In this document: one piece after another, positions 45,792-54,692 of the stretch | Position numbering within the stretch: the stretch's first letter is position 1 | How the letters are laid out: the number at the start of each line of letters is the position of its first letter | NCBI GenBank assembly: GCA_003169835.1 | Contig: PNAI01000035.1 | Coordinates: 1 to 64,000, forward strand | DNA: 64,000 nt | Direction: 5' to 3' | From: Hyphomicrobiales bacterium | GTDB taxonomy: Bacteria; Pseudomonadota; Alphaproteobacteria; Rhizobiales; Xanthobacteraceae | Notes under the pieces: generated by a model | What the model was told of the DNA's origin: nothing | Database searches by the model: none | What the model saw: the letters and a program-made list of their open reading frames with translations, nothing else | Program-made: the position numbers and the translations under genes

Positions 45792-47108
45792 ATGACGAGG
45801 ACAAATTTCGGAGCGGTGCTCGTAGCGTTGCTCGGCGGGATAGCATTCGCGGCACCTGCCGCGGCGCAGAACGAGCAATTCATTCCGCATCTTGTATATC
45901 GGACCGGTGCCTATGCGCCGAACGGTATTCCGTTCGCCAACGGCGTTGCGGATTACTACAGGCTCGTCAACGAACGCGACGGGGGCATCAACGGCGTAAA
46001 GATCGTCTATGAAGAATGTGACACCGGTTACGCCACCGACCGCGGCGTCGAATGCTACGAGCGGCTGAAGGGCAAAGGCCCGACGGGAGCTGCTTATTTC
46101 ATTCCGCTCTCGACCGGCATCACGTTCGCACTCACCGAGAAAGCGCCGGTGGACAAAATTCCGATCATCTCGATGGGATACGGCCGCTCTGAATCGCGTG
46201 ACGGATCCGTGTTCCAATGGAACTTCCCGCTGCTTGGGACCTATTGGACGGCGGCGGATATCCTTATCCAGCACATTGCCAAAATTGAAGGCGGGATGGA
46301 CAAACTCAAGGGCAAGAAGATCGCGCTGGTCTATCACGACTCGCCTTACGGCAAGGAGCCGATCGCGCTGTTGACGAAACGCGCTCAGTTAAACGGTTTT
46401 GAGACCATGTTCCTGCCGGTGACGCATCCGGGCGTGGAACAGAAAGCCACGTGGCTGCAAATCCGGCAGAACAAGCCCGACTATGTGCTGCTCTGGGGCT
46501 GGGGCGTGATGAACTCAACCGCGATCAAGGAAGCGGTGGCGGTAGGTTACCCGCGCGAAAAAATGTACGGCGTGTGGTGGTCTGGCGCGGAGCCCGATGT
46601 GCGACCGGCCGAAGACGGCGCCAAGGGTTACAACGCCGTGATGCTGCAGCACGGAGCCGGCCAGTTCAAATTGCACGAGGATCTTAAGAAGTTCGTTTAC
46701 GACAAGAACAACGGCACAGCCAAATGGGATGAGACCGGGGAAATCCTCTACGTCCGCGGTGCCATCAACGGCATGCTCGGCATCGAGGCGATCCGCACCG
46801 CGCAGAAGCGTTTCGGCAACAAGCCGATGACCGGCGAGCAAGTACGCTGGGGCATCGAGAACCTCGATCTTTCGGCTGACCGTCTCAAGCAACTTGGCTT
46901 CGAAGGCGTTCTCAAGCCGATCAAAGTGAGCTGTGCCGACCATGAGGGAGCGCGCACGGGCCGTATTCAGACATGGGACGGCAAGAACTGGAAGGTCTCC
47001 TCGGACTGGTACACGGCCGATGAGGCGGTGGTGGCGCCAATGGTCAAGGAGACCGCGGCCAAATACGCGGCCGACAAGAAGATCGCACCCGGGTGTCTGA
47101 CCAATTGA
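45792..47108 (+). CDS. Liv-type ABC transporter substrate-binding protein, second cluster
   Basis: A 438-residue periplasmic binding protein with a Sec signal (GAVLVALLGGIAFAAPAAAQ). The mature start QFIPHLVYRTGAYAPNGIPF and GGINGVKIVYEECDTGYATD are typical of binding proteins found in clusters with acyl-CoA ligases. A pair of Cys (EECDTGY and VECYER) may form a disulfide, and another lies near the C-terminus (APGCLTN). The ATG at 45792 follows GGGAGATTGCA; an in-frame extension to 45600 is not supported. It overlaps livF through TGATG. Confidence 0.9.
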   Translation: MTRTNFGAVLVALLGGIAFAAPAAAQNEQFIPHLVYRTGAYAPNGIPFANGVADYYRLVNERDGGINGVKIVYEECDTGYATDRGVECYERLKGKGPTGAAYFIPLSTGITFALTEKAPVDKIPIISMGYGRSESRDGSVFQWNFPLLGTYWTAADILIQHIAKIEGGMDKLKGKKIALVYHDSPYGKEPIALLTKRAQLNGFETMFLPVTHPGVEQKATWLQIRQNKPDYVLLWGWGVMNSTAIKEAVAVGYPREKMYGVWWSGAEPDVRPAEDGAKGYNAVMLQHGAGQFKLHEDLKKFVYDKNNGTAKWDETGEILYVRGAINGMLGIEAIRTAQKRFGNKPMTGEQVRWGIENLDLSADRLKQLGFEGVLKPIKVSCADHEGARTGRIQTWDGKNWKVSSDWYTADEAVVAPMVKETAAKYAADKKIAPGCLTN

Positions 47109-48022
47109 TGTCTAATCCGGCCAATACGGATGGCAAAGCAAAGGAGGCGGCGGCAACGCCGCCTCCTTCTGATATTTCGGCCGCGGATGGCGGCGTGCGC
47201 GCAAGCCATTCGCTTGATGCCGCGAATATTCTCTCGGTCAACAACATCGAGGTCGTCTACAATCACGTCATTCTGGTGCTCAAGGGCGTCTCGCTCGATG
47301 TGCCACGCGGGCGCATCGTGGCGTTGCTCGGGGCCAACGGCGCCGGCAAGACCACGACGCTCAAGGCGATTTCAAATCTTCTGCAATCGGAGCGTGGCGA
47401 GGTGACAAAGGGCGCGATCATGTTCGATGGCGCCGAAGTGCATTCGCTCTCTCCCAACGAACTGGTGCGGCGTGGTTGCATTCAAGTCATGGAAGGTCGG
47501 CGCTGCTTCGCCCATCTGACGATCGAGGAAAATCTACTGACAGGTGCATTCACACGGCGCGACGGTGCGGCAGCCATCCGGCGCGATCTCGATCTCGTCT
47601 ATGGCTATTTTCCGCGGCTCAAAGAGCGGCGCAGCGCGACGGCGGGTTATACATCGGGCGGCGAACAGCAAATGTGCGCGGTTGGCCGCGCGCTGATGTC
47701 GCGACCCAAGATGATCCTGCTCGATGAACCGTCGATGGGGCTTGCTCCGCAGATCGTCGAAGAGATTTTCGACATCGTGAAGAATCTCAATGAGAAGGAA
47801 GGCGTGTCGTTCCTGCTCGCCGAGCAGAACACCCACATGGCGCTTAAATATGCCGGCTACGGCTACATTCTGGAGAACGGCCGGGTGGTGATGGACGGCA
47901 AGGCCTCCGCGCTGGCCGAGAATGAGGATGTGAAGGAATTCTACCTCGGCATCGCCGAGGGCAAACGCAAGTCTTTCCGCAACGTCAAACACTACAAGCG
48001 GCGCAAGCGCTGGCTGGCGTGA
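47108..48022 (+). CDS. livF: Liv-type ABC transporter ATPase (LivF), second cluster
   Basis: A 304-residue ATPase, longer than usual because of an Ala/Pro-rich N-terminal tail of about 40 residues and a basic C-terminal tail (RNVKHYKRRKRWLA). Walker A is GANGAGKTTTLK, the signature reads YTSGGEQQMCAVGRALM and Walker B MILLDEPSMGLAP. It starts within the binding-protein stop (TGATG). An upstream in-frame ATG at 47093 is possible but lies inside that gene. Confidence 0.9.
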   Translation: MSNPANTDGKAKEAAATPPPSDISAADGGVRASHSLDAANILSVNNIEVVYNHVILVLKGVSLDVPRGRIVALLGANGAGKTTTLKAISNLLQSERGEVTKGAIMFDGAEVHSLSPNELVRRGCIQVMEGRRCFAHLTIEENLLTGAFTRRDGAAAIRRDLDLVYGYFPRLKERRSATAGYTSGGEQQMCAVGRALMSRPKMILLDEPSMGLAPQIVEEIFDIVKNLNEKEGVSFLLAEQNTHMALKYAGYGYILENGRVVMDGKASALAENEDVKEFYLGIAEGKRKSFRNVKHYKRRKRWLA

Positions 48023-48043
48023 CGGTTTTCGTCGGTCCGATTG

Positions 48044-49276
48044 ATGATTGAACATTATGACGCCATCGAGACTCGCGATCCAGGCGCGCGCAAACGCGAA
48101 CAATTCGCACGCCTGCCCGCAACAATCGCGCGCGCAATGACAGCGCCGGGCTGGGCGAAGCAGCTCGCCGGAATTGATCCTAAAATAGTCACCAGCCGTG
48201 CGGCGTTGGCGAAACTGCCGGTGTTGCGCAAATCCGAACTTTCGACGCTGCAGAAAGCAAATCCGCCATTCGGCGGATTCAATGTCACCGGTGCTGGCGG
48301 CGTGAAGCGGCTTTTGCTGTCGCCGGGGCCGATCTTCGAGCCGGAGGGCGCGGGCGCGGATTGGTGGGGTGCGGCGCGTGCGCTGTACGCTGCCGGTTTT
48401 CGCGCGGGCGACATTGTGCTCAACACATTCGCCTATCACCTGACGCCCGGCGGATTCATCATGGAGTCGGGGGCGAATGCGATCGGCTGCGCGGTCATTC
48501 CCGCCGGTCCTGGCAATACCGAGCAGCAGCTCGATGCGATCGCGCATCTCAAGCCGACTTGCTATCTCGGCACGCCGGATTTTCTGAAAATTCTTCTTGA
48601 TGCGGCCACCAAAGCCGGCAGAGACGTTTCGTCGCTCGAGCGCGGGCTGGTGTCAGGCGCGGCGCTGCCGGCGTCATTGCGTCAGGAACTGGGCGGCCGT
48701 GGCGTGGCAGTACTGCAATGCTACGCCACCGCAGACGTCGGCGTCATCGCCTACGAGAGCGTGGCGCGCGAAGGGATGATCATCAACGAGCATCTGCTTG
48801 TTGAGATCGTACGCCCGGGTACCGGCGATCCGGTGGCGGAGGGCGAGGTCGGCGAGGTCGTGGTGACTTCGTTCAATCGCGACTATCCGATGATCCGGCT
48901 TGCGACAGGAGATCTTTCTTCGGTGCTGACGGGCGTTTCGCCGTGCGGGCGCACGAATATGCGTATCAAAGGGTGGATGGGGCGCGCCGATCAGACCACC
49001 AAAGTGAAAGGCATGTTCGTGCATCCGGGCGAGATTGCGGAAGTGACGCGTCGTCATCCGGCGCTCGGCCGCGTGCGGCTCACGGTGACGCGCGCGGACG
49101 AGCAGGATGTCATGACGCTGTCGGCGGAATGCTCTGCGCCGGCGGCTGGGCTGGCCGAGGCCGTCGGCGTGACGCTTCAGGCGGTGACCAAACTGCGCGG
49201 TGCGATCAAACTGGTCGCGCCAGGTTCGCTGCCGAACGACGGCAAGGTGATCGCGGACGAACGTCCCGCCGGGTAG
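48044..49276 (+). CDS. Phenylacetate-CoA ligase-like protein lacking the usual phosphate loop
   Basis: A 410-residue protein of the PaaK branch of adenylate-forming enzymes. The N-terminus EHYDAIETRDPGARKREQ, the middle LQCYATADVGVIAYE and the C-terminal GRADQTTKVKGMFVHPGEI match that family. Where PaaK has the SSGTTGxPT loop, this protein reads SPGPIFEPEGAGADWWG, so ATP binding by the usual motif is missing. It may be a divergent ligase or have a regulatory role. It is the last gene of the transporter cluster, 21 bases after livF. Start at ATG 48044. Confidence 0.82.
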   Translation: MIEHYDAIETRDPGARKREQFARLPATIARAMTAPGWAKQLAGIDPKIVTSRAALAKLPVLRKSELSTLQKANPPFGGFNVTGAGGVKRLLLSPGPIFEPEGAGADWWGAARALYAAGFRAGDIVLNTFAYHLTPGGFIMESGANAIGCAVIPAGPGNTEQQLDAIAHLKPTCYLGTPDFLKILLDAATKAGRDVSSLERGLVSGAALPASLRQELGGRGVAVLQCYATADVGVIAYESVAREGMIINEHLLVEIVRPGTGDPVAEGEVGEVVVTSFNRDYPMIRLATGDLSSVLTGVSPCGRTNMRIKGWMGRADQTTKVKGMFVHPGEIAEVTRRHPALGRVRLTVTRADEQDVMTLSAECSAPAAGLAEAVGVTLQAVTKLRGAIKLVAPGSLPNDGKVIADERPAG

Positions 49277-49440
49277 GCACGTTTGCCGTCGTCTGGTCTT
49301 GTTGCACGCGCCAAGATCGCGCCTGCCGCCCCCCAATAATTCGCCTCAGTAATACTTTGTTTACGATGCGTTGACGTTTTGGTGCTCAGATTCCACGTCA
49401 ACGGCTGGAAAATCGTTTTTGAAATACTAGGTAGATTGCG

Positions 49441-50229
49441 ATGAATCCCGCACGCATAATTGTTCTTGTGATCGCGTTGGCCGCTGGTGGGCTTGCCGCC
49501 ATGTTGGCGAGCCGCTCCGATCCGCCCCCGCCGCAGGTGGTCGCGCCGCCGCCTGTGGTTCAGCTCGAAACGACCGAGGTGCTTATTGCGAAAGACGACG
49601 TCGGGGTTGGTCAAACGCTGACGGCGCAAAACATGTCGTGGCAGACTTGGCCTGCGGCGAATGCCGGCGCGCAATTCATCCAGAAGAAAAATAAACCGGA
49701 TGCCGTCAGTGAGATGGCCGGTTCCATCGTTCGCATTGGATTTGCCAGCGGGGAGCCGATCCGGGAGGCAAAGGTCATCAAGGCTGGCTCCTCCGGCTAC
49801 ATCGCGGCGCTGCTTCCGTCCGGCATGCGGGCGATTGCCATGGAAATCTCACCTGAGGCCGGCGCGGGAGGATTCATCCTTCCGAACGACCATGTGGACG
49901 TCATTCTGACGCGTATCGAGAAACTCAGTCAGGAGGAGTTCTTCACGGCTGAGACCATTCTTGCGGACGTGCAGGTGCTTGCGATCGATCAGACGGTCGA
50001 AGAGAAGAATGGCCAGCGCGTTATCGTCGGCAAGATCGCGACGCTTGCACTCAGTCCGCGACAAACCGAAACGCTCGCGCTTGCGCGCCGCATGGGATCG
50101 CTTTCGCTTGCCCTGCGTGGGCTTCGCGATATCAACCAGCCCAGCGCCAATAACTCGGACAATTCGGTGGCCAATCGCCAAAGCATCAACATCGTGCGCT
50201 TTGGTCGCGGCACGTCGACCTTCAAATAA
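49441..50229 (+). CDS. cpaB: Flp pilus assembly protein CpaB (orphan)
   Basis: A 262-residue protein with one N-terminal helix (IIVLVIALAAGGLAAML), a Pro-rich linker and a SAF domain (VLIAKDDVGVGQTLTAQNMSWQTW) followed by RAIAMEISPEAGAGGFILPNDHVDVILTR. This is the layout of CpaB/RcpC, a periplasmic partner of the CpaC secretin in tight-adherence pili. No other cpa/tad gene is in the window, so it is either detached from its cluster or an extra copy. The ATG follows GGTAGATTGCG, a weak site. Confidence 0.88.
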   Translation: MNPARIIVLVIALAAGGLAAMLASRSDPPPPQVVAPPPVVQLETTEVLIAKDDVGVGQTLTAQNMSWQTWPAANAGAQFIQKKNKPDAVSEMAGSIVRIGFASGEPIREAKVIKAGSSGYIAALLPSGMRAIAMEISPEAGAGGFILPNDHVDVILTRIEKLSQEEFFTAETILADVQVLAIDQTVEEKNGQRVIVGKIATLALSPRQTETLALARRMGSLSLALRGLRDINQPSANNSDNSVANRQSINIVRFGRGTSTFK

Positions 50230-50256
50230 TTCTAGATTGCGTGCGTTGCATCGACG

Positions 50257-50275
50257 GCCCGGAAATTCTCCGGGC
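50257..50275 (+). terminator. Weak hairpin after cpaB
   Basis: GCCCGGA-AATTC-TCCGGGC forms a perfect 7-bp stem between the convergent cpaB and membrane-protein genes. No U-run follows on either strand, so termination is uncertain. Confidence 0.35.
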
Positions 50276-50311
50276 TGTGGCTAGCTGTATCTTGCGCCGG
50301 CGTTGGGAACT

Positions 50312-50614
50312 TCAGGATGCTGTGCGGCGCGGCCGAAAGCCCAAGTACAGTACGACCACGATTGCAACGCCGACGAGCATTCCGCTTGCGAAATTCGGAA
50401 TTGAAAGGACTTCGGTTTCCAGCGTCTGCCCCAGCGTGAGCAGGTTGGCGATGCCTCCCTGCAAGTAGAGTATGACGATGGCTCCTGCTGCGAGTGCGAG
50501 TGCGATGTTGCGGAACAACGACGAAGCAAGCAATGCACTCAACATGATTGCGGCGACTGCAACGCCCACCACGAACTCATGGCTTTGCAGCAATGACATG
50601 TTCAAGTTCAACAC
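50312..50614 (-). CDS. Small membrane protein of unknown function
   Basis: A 100-residue protein with three hydrophobic segments (VVGVAVAAIMLSALLAS, IALALAAGAIVILYLQG and GMLVGVAIVVVLYLGF) and a short basic C-terminus (RPRRTAS). No family is recognised. The GTG at 50614 has GGGAG at good distance; an ATG six codons in is the alternative. It is convergent with cpaB and divergent from the hydrolase gene. A link to pilus assembly is only suggested by proximity. Confidence 0.6.
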   Translation of the reverse strand: MLNLNMSLLQSHEFVVGVAVAAIMLSALLASSLFRNIALALAAGAIVILYLQGGIANLLTLGQTLETEVLSIPNFASGMLVGVAIVVVLYLGFRPRRTAS

Positions 50615-50925
50615 GTCCCATCTCCCATGTTATTTACAGTCCCGGGATGGCCTCCACGCCAGCTAGAATGCGCTTTCTCGGGGGGGCATTGCAACAGGGC
50701 AGCGCGTGGCCGGGGCAAAATTTTGCGATTGCCGCAATTGATATTCGCAGCAGGTTGTCGCGTGGAGAAACGCCAACGTCCGGCGGCGGAATGTTCACAA
50801 TTGACCGCGGCAAGCCGTTGAATCCCCTAAATTGATCGATTAACGCTTTTGATTGTGGCATATGTTCAAGCCGCGATTAATCGTTGGGCGCGAAGGGGCC
50901 ACGGCGAAAGGTGGGGGGATTGGGA
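50615..50925. other. Divergent intergenic region
   Basis: A 311-base gap between the small membrane protein and the alpha/beta hydrolase. I see no ORF with support, no strong palindrome and no perfect CtrA box. Promoters for both neighbours are expected here. GGGGGG near 50915 is the likely ribosome binding region of the hydrolase. Confidence 0.4.
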
Positions 50926-51816
50926 ATGACCGAGAGCAAAGTCGCTTTTGCTTCCGACGGTTTTAAGCTCGCGGGCGTTGTGCGCGTGCCGGATAGCGTT
51001 GGTCCCAGTGAACGGCGGCCGGCGTTCATCGTGATGCATGGCTTCGGCAGCAACACGAATTCGAACAACGTGCTCGAACCCTGCACGATGTTTGAAAAGC
51101 TTGGCTACATCACATTGCGTTTCGACATGCGCGGCTGCGGCGCCAGTGAAGGCGAGCGCGGGCGCATATTGTGCCTCGATCAAGTCGCCGATGCGCGCAA
51201 TGCGCTCACGTTTCTCGCGCAGCAAAAAAATGTCGATGCGGATCGAATCGGTCTGATCGGGTCGAGCTTCGGTGCGGCGGTTGCGGTCTATGCCGGAGGC
51301 GTGGACAAGCGCGTTGCCGCGGTGATTTCGTCGGGCGGCTGGGGCGATGGGGTGCGCAAGTTTCGCGGCCAACATTCGACGCCAGAGGCGTGGGCCAAGT
51401 TCACCACCATGCTGGAAGAGGGCAAGCGTCATCGTGAAAGGACCGGCAAGTCGTTGATGGTGCCGAGGTATGACATTGTGCCGATCCCGCCGCATCTGCG
51501 CGGCGATCTTGCCGCCGGTTCGATCGAGATTTTTCCGGCCGAGACCGCGCAAAGCATGTACGATTTCCGCGCCGACGATGTGGTCGGCAAGATCGCACCG
51601 CGGCCGCTGCTGCTGCTCCATAGCTCAACCGATTCGGTGACGCCGACCGAACAATCGATCGAGATGTTCAAGCGCGCGGGCACGCCCACCGATCTGCATT
51701 TGTTTGCCGATACCGACCATTTCATGTTTGCGGAAAGCAATACGCGCGTGCGCAGCGTCATTTACGATTGGCTGGAAAAATATTTTCCGGCCAAGGGGAG
51801 GGCGCAGGCGGCGTAA
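50926..51816 (+). CDS. Alpha/beta hydrolase (serine hydrolase)
   Basis: A 296-residue alpha/beta hydrolase. The oxyanion region is VMHGFGSNTNSNN, the nucleophile elbow GLIGSSFGAA (Ser near residue 121), the acid probably Asp in LLLHSSTDSVTP and the base His in DTDHFMFAE. The LRFDMRGCGASEGERG segment is usual for esterase and peptidase members. A start at 50884 would add 14 basic residues and is less likely. The Ldh2-type gene follows six bases after the stop, so the two probably form an operon. Confidence 0.86.
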   Translation: MTESKVAFASDGFKLAGVVRVPDSVGPSERRPAFIVMHGFGSNTNSNNVLEPCTMFEKLGYITLRFDMRGCGASEGERGRILCLDQVADARNALTFLAQQKNVDADRIGLIGSSFGAAVAVYAGGVDKRVAAVISSGGWGDGVRKFRGQHSTPEAWAKFTTMLEEGKRHRERTGKSLMVPRYDIVPIPPHLRGDLAAGSIEIFPAETAQSMYDFRADDVVGKIAPRPLLLLHSSTDSVTPTEQSIEMFKRAGTPTDLHLFADTDHFMFAESNTRVRSVIYDWLEKYFPAKGRAQAA

Positions 51817-51821
51817 GGCGA

Positions 51822-52892
51822 ATGTCCGATTCACGCCGTATCCCGGCAGCCGCGATGCTCACGTTCACGCGCGAGGTTTTTTCTGCTTGCGGGCTTCCGG
51901 GTGCCGACGCGGCGACGGTCGCGGGTGCGATGATCGAGGCCGATCTCGTGGGTGCCGATGCGCACGGCATCTTTCGACTCTCGCAGTATGTGCGCAATCT
52001 GCAGACTGGCCGCGTCAATCCGAAGGCAAAGATTAAGATCGTCAATCGTAGCCCGGCAACCGCGCTCATCGACGGCGACAACGGCTTGGGCCATCTGGTG
52101 ATGACGCGTGCGGCCAATTTGGCGGTCGAACTCGCGCGGGAATCCGGCGTCGGCTGGGTGGGTGCGCGGCGCTCGAATCATGCGGGGGCCGCCGGTGTCT
52201 ATGCCACGATCCCGCTCGCGCAAGGCATGGTCGGAATTTATGCCGCGGTGTCGAGCGCCAATCACATGGCGCCTTGGGGTGGCTCCGAGCCGCTGATGGG
52301 AACCAATCCAATCGCGGTGGCCATTCCGGCTGGCAAGGAAGCCCCGGTCGTGCTCGACATCGCCACGTCGGTTGCTTCGTTCGGTGCCATCCGCACCTAT
52401 GCGCTCGGCGGAAAGCCGATGCCGGAAGGCTGGGTGGTCGATCGAAAAACCGGCGAGCCGATCACGGACGCAAAACGCGTCGCCGAAGGCGTGCTGCTGC
52501 CGATCGGCGGCTACAAGGGAAGCGGACTGGCGCTGATGATCGGGCTGCTCGCAGGAGTGCTGAACGGCGCCGCATTTGGCCGCGAGGTGATTGATTTCAC
52601 CGCACCGGGAACGGAGGAATGCAACACCGGGCAGTTCATGATCGTGCTCGATGTTGCGCGATTCCTGCCGCCGGAAATATTCGCCGCCGAAATGGACCGG
52701 CACCTGCAGGATTTGCGGTCGTCCGCACGTTTGCCCGATTTCGATGTTATCCGGCATCCCGGCGAGGAGCGCCGGCGGCGCAAGGAAGACCGCAGCGCAA
52801 ATGGCGTGTTGCTGGCAGCTCAGCTGATCAAGCAGCTCGACGAGATGGCGGCAAATCTGAAGGTTAAAGCGCTCAGCGCGCGCGTGAGCTGA
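51822..52892 (+). CDS. Ldh2/malate-lactate dehydrogenase-type NAD(P)-dependent oxidoreductase
   Basis: A 356-residue protein of the type 2 malate/L-lactate dehydrogenase family (not Rossmann). Family marks: DLVGADAHGIFRLSQYV, GWVGARRSNHAGAAGVYA, PWGGSEPLMGTNPIAVAIPAG and IGGYKGSGLALMIGLLAGV. Members reduce or oxidise 2-oxo/2-hydroxy acids such as sulfolactate, ureidoglycolate or 2,3-diketo-gulonate. The ATG at 51822 is preferred over a frame reaching into the hydrolase. Its 3' end overlaps the opposing coiled-coil gene by 20 bases. Confidence 0.87.
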   Translation: MSDSRRIPAAAMLTFTREVFSACGLPGADAATVAGAMIEADLVGADAHGIFRLSQYVRNLQTGRVNPKAKIKIVNRSPATALIDGDNGLGHLVMTRAANLAVELARESGVGWVGARRSNHAGAAGVYATIPLAQGMVGIYAAVSSANHMAPWGGSEPLMGTNPIAVAIPAGKEAPVVLDIATSVASFGAIRTYALGGKPMPEGWVVDRKTGEPITDAKRVAEGVLLPIGGYKGSGLALMIGLLAGVLNGAAFGREVIDFTAPGTEECNTGQFMIVLDVARFLPPEIFAAEMDRHLQDLRSSARLPDFDVIRHPGEERRRRKEDRSANGVLLAAQLIKQLDEMAANLKVKALSARVS

Positions 52893-53829
52893 TGCTCTGC
52901 GAAGATCCGGTGGGTGCGCTCGCGGACGGCTTGCGCGTCGCGCGCAATTGCAATTCGCGGATACGTTCGCCGAGCGTGCGCGTGTGCTGAGCCACCGTGC
53001 CGGCGGTTGTGCCGCCGTTGCTCGGGCGTGCAGCCGCCAGGGCTCCGGGATTTTCCGCGGTGGCGGCCAGCAGAGATTCTATCGGCGAGAACGGGCCTTC
53101 GAGCGTCATGGTCAGCTGCGCGATCTGGGCTGCGATTTCGTTGATGCGGTCGCGCAGCATCGAGTTCTCCGCGCGCTCTTGCTCCGAAGCCGCGGCGATT
53201 TCGCGTTTCGCGGCGGCGAGCTGTGCGCGCAGGTCGGCTGCGGTCTTTTGCGCCGAGTCTATCTGAGTGCGCAGCTCGCCGATTTGATCCTTGTGGGTCT
53301 CGAGCTGCGTGCGCAACGTGATGATCTCGAAGCGTTGGCTATCGGCAGCGAGCGCGTGTTCGTTGAGATCGCCGCTGAGTTTGACCAAACCGGCTTCCCT
53401 ATCGGCAACCACGCGTTCGGTATCGTTCAGCAAGACGGTCTTGGAAGAGAGCGCGGACGAGGTCTCGTTCAAGCGATCCTGCAGAGCCGCTTCGCTCGCC
53501 TGCAGCGTTTCAATCTGCGCTGCTTTGTCGTGCATCTCGATCTTGAGGAGATTGACGGCGTCGGCCTTCTTGCCGAGTTCGGCGAGTTGGCCCGCGCTGT
53601 CGGCCTTGAGCTGCTCAATCATCAGTTCAAGTCGGCGCGTAGACATGGCGAATTCCGCGCGCAATTGGTCCTTGTCGGCCTGCAACTCCGCCATCGAAAG
53701 GGGCGCCGCGGCCTCCAGCCGCTTCTTGGTGAGGCGGACGGCCCGGTTGTGGAACAGCGGAATGACCACAAGACCGCAAAGGCTCGCGGCCAGAAATCCG
53801 ATGCCGAAAATCATGATCGGTTCGATCAT
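52873..53829 (-). CDS. Membrane-anchored coiled-coil protein, likely CtrA-regulated
   Basis: A 318-residue protein with one N-terminal helix (IMIFGIGFLAASLCGLVVIPLF) and then a long coiled coil from about residue 35 to 245, rich in Glu, Lys, Gln, Ala and Leu heptads (for example LRTQLETHKDQIGELRTQID). The C-terminal 70 residues are Ser/Pro/Ala/Thr-rich and probably disordered. No family is recognised. A perfect TTAA-N7-TTAA box lies 74-90 bases upstream, suggesting expression under the CtrA cell-cycle/motility regulator. A role in polar or envelope organisation is speculation. Confidence 0.75.
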   Translation of the reverse strand: MIEPIMIFGIGFLAASLCGLVVIPLFHNRAVRLTKKRLEAAAPLSMAELQADKDQLRAEFAMSTRRLELMIEQLKADSAGQLAELGKKADAVNLLKIEMHDKAAQIETLQASEAALQDRLNETSSALSSKTVLLNDTERVVADREAGLVKLSGDLNEHALAADSQRFEIITLRTQLETHKDQIGELRTQIDSAQKTAADLRAQLAAAKREIAAASEQERAENSMLRDRINEIAAQIAQLTMTLEGPFSPIESLLAATAENPGALAAARPSNGGTTAGTVAQHTRTLGERIRELQLRATRKPSASAPTGSSQSISSRAR

Positions 53830-53902
53830 GGCGGGATGTCTCCAAACTCAAAACGCGACTGGACCGGCGGCACCATGCCATGGCGCAGCGCCGGCTGCTA
53901 GA

Positions 53903-53919
53903 TTAACCGATTATTAACC
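53903..53919. promoter_or_regulatory. CtrA binding site upstream of the coiled-coil gene
   Basis: TTAACCGATTATTAACC has two TTAA half-sites separated by seven bases, each followed by CC, a perfect CtrA box. It is 74-90 bases from the start of the minus-strand coiled-coil gene; the plus-strand side faces only the 3' end of the EipA gene. ctrA itself is in this window at 63 kb. Confidence 0.7.
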
Positions 53920-53997
53920 AAGATTGCGGCGATCCAGTGCCGTTTTTGTTAATGGGCGACATCTGGTGGAGAGCATAATTATTGGACCCGTAGCGGT

Positions 53998-54588
53998 TCA
54001 GAGGGGGTTCCAGGTCGAACCTTGCGTGAACTTGAGATAGCCGATGTTGGCGCCAAGCCGAAAGCCCACGCCCGAACGAATGGGCACCAGGACAATGTTA
54101 TTGGAGGTGAGAGCGGTCATTCCGAAGCCGCCGATAAAGTAAGCCGAACCGTCAATTCCGCCAAAACGGTCATAGATCGCGTCGGTCCCCGGCAAATTAT
54201 AGACCAGCATCATGGTGCGAGCGCCTTCGCCACCGAAGTCAAATCCGATCGAGGGGCCCTGCCAGTACACCTTCCGATCGCCGGCGTTTTTCGTATAGAG
54301 CATGCCTTCGCCGTAACGCAGGCCGGCGAAGAAAGCGCCGCCGCCTTCCTCGCCCAGAATGTAACCGTTCGGCACGCCCCACTGGCTCACTGCTCGTTCG
54401 ATGATCTGGGCGAGCCCCTTTGACACCGTGCCGAAAAAGCGGTGGCCGGAGTCAACCAGCTCGTTCGACGAATAGCTGTTTTGGGACGAGGGCGGGGGGG
54501 CGTCGGGGTTTGATTGCGCTGCCACTGGAAGTGCGCCGAGGCCTGCGAGCAGAGTGAGAATGGCAACCAAACGAATTGCAGCGCGCAT
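53998..54588 (-). CDS. EipA family protein (DUF1134)
   Basis: A 196-residue exported protein (signal IRLVAILTLLAGLGALPVAAQ). The mature part contains the DUF1134 features SGHRFFGTVSKGLAQIIERAV, GVPNGYILGEEGGGAF, LRYGEGMLYTKNAGDRKVYWQGPSIGFDFGG and GGFGMTALTSNNIVLVPIRSGVG. DUF1134 proteins such as Brucella EipA are periplasmic, needed for envelope integrity and, in some species, CtrA-controlled. The start at 54588 has GGAG seven bases upstream (54600 is the alternative). Confidence 0.88.
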   Translation of the reverse strand: MRAAIRLVAILTLLAGLGALPVAAQSNPDAPPPSSQNSYSSNELVDSGHRFFGTVSKGLAQIIERAVSQWGVPNGYILGEEGGGAFFAGLRYGEGMLYTKNAGDRKVYWQGPSIGFDFGGEGARTMMLVYNLPGTDAIYDRFGGIDGSAYFIGGFGMTALTSNNIVLVPIRSGVGFRLGANIGYLKFTQGSTWNPL

Positions 54589-54692
54589 GATGTGCTCCAT
54601 CGCTAGGGCAACAGCCCATTTAACCCGTTGCTCACGCGACCAGCTTAACGTTGCAGATGAATTTTCGAATCATATCCGCGCAGGCAGGCAAT

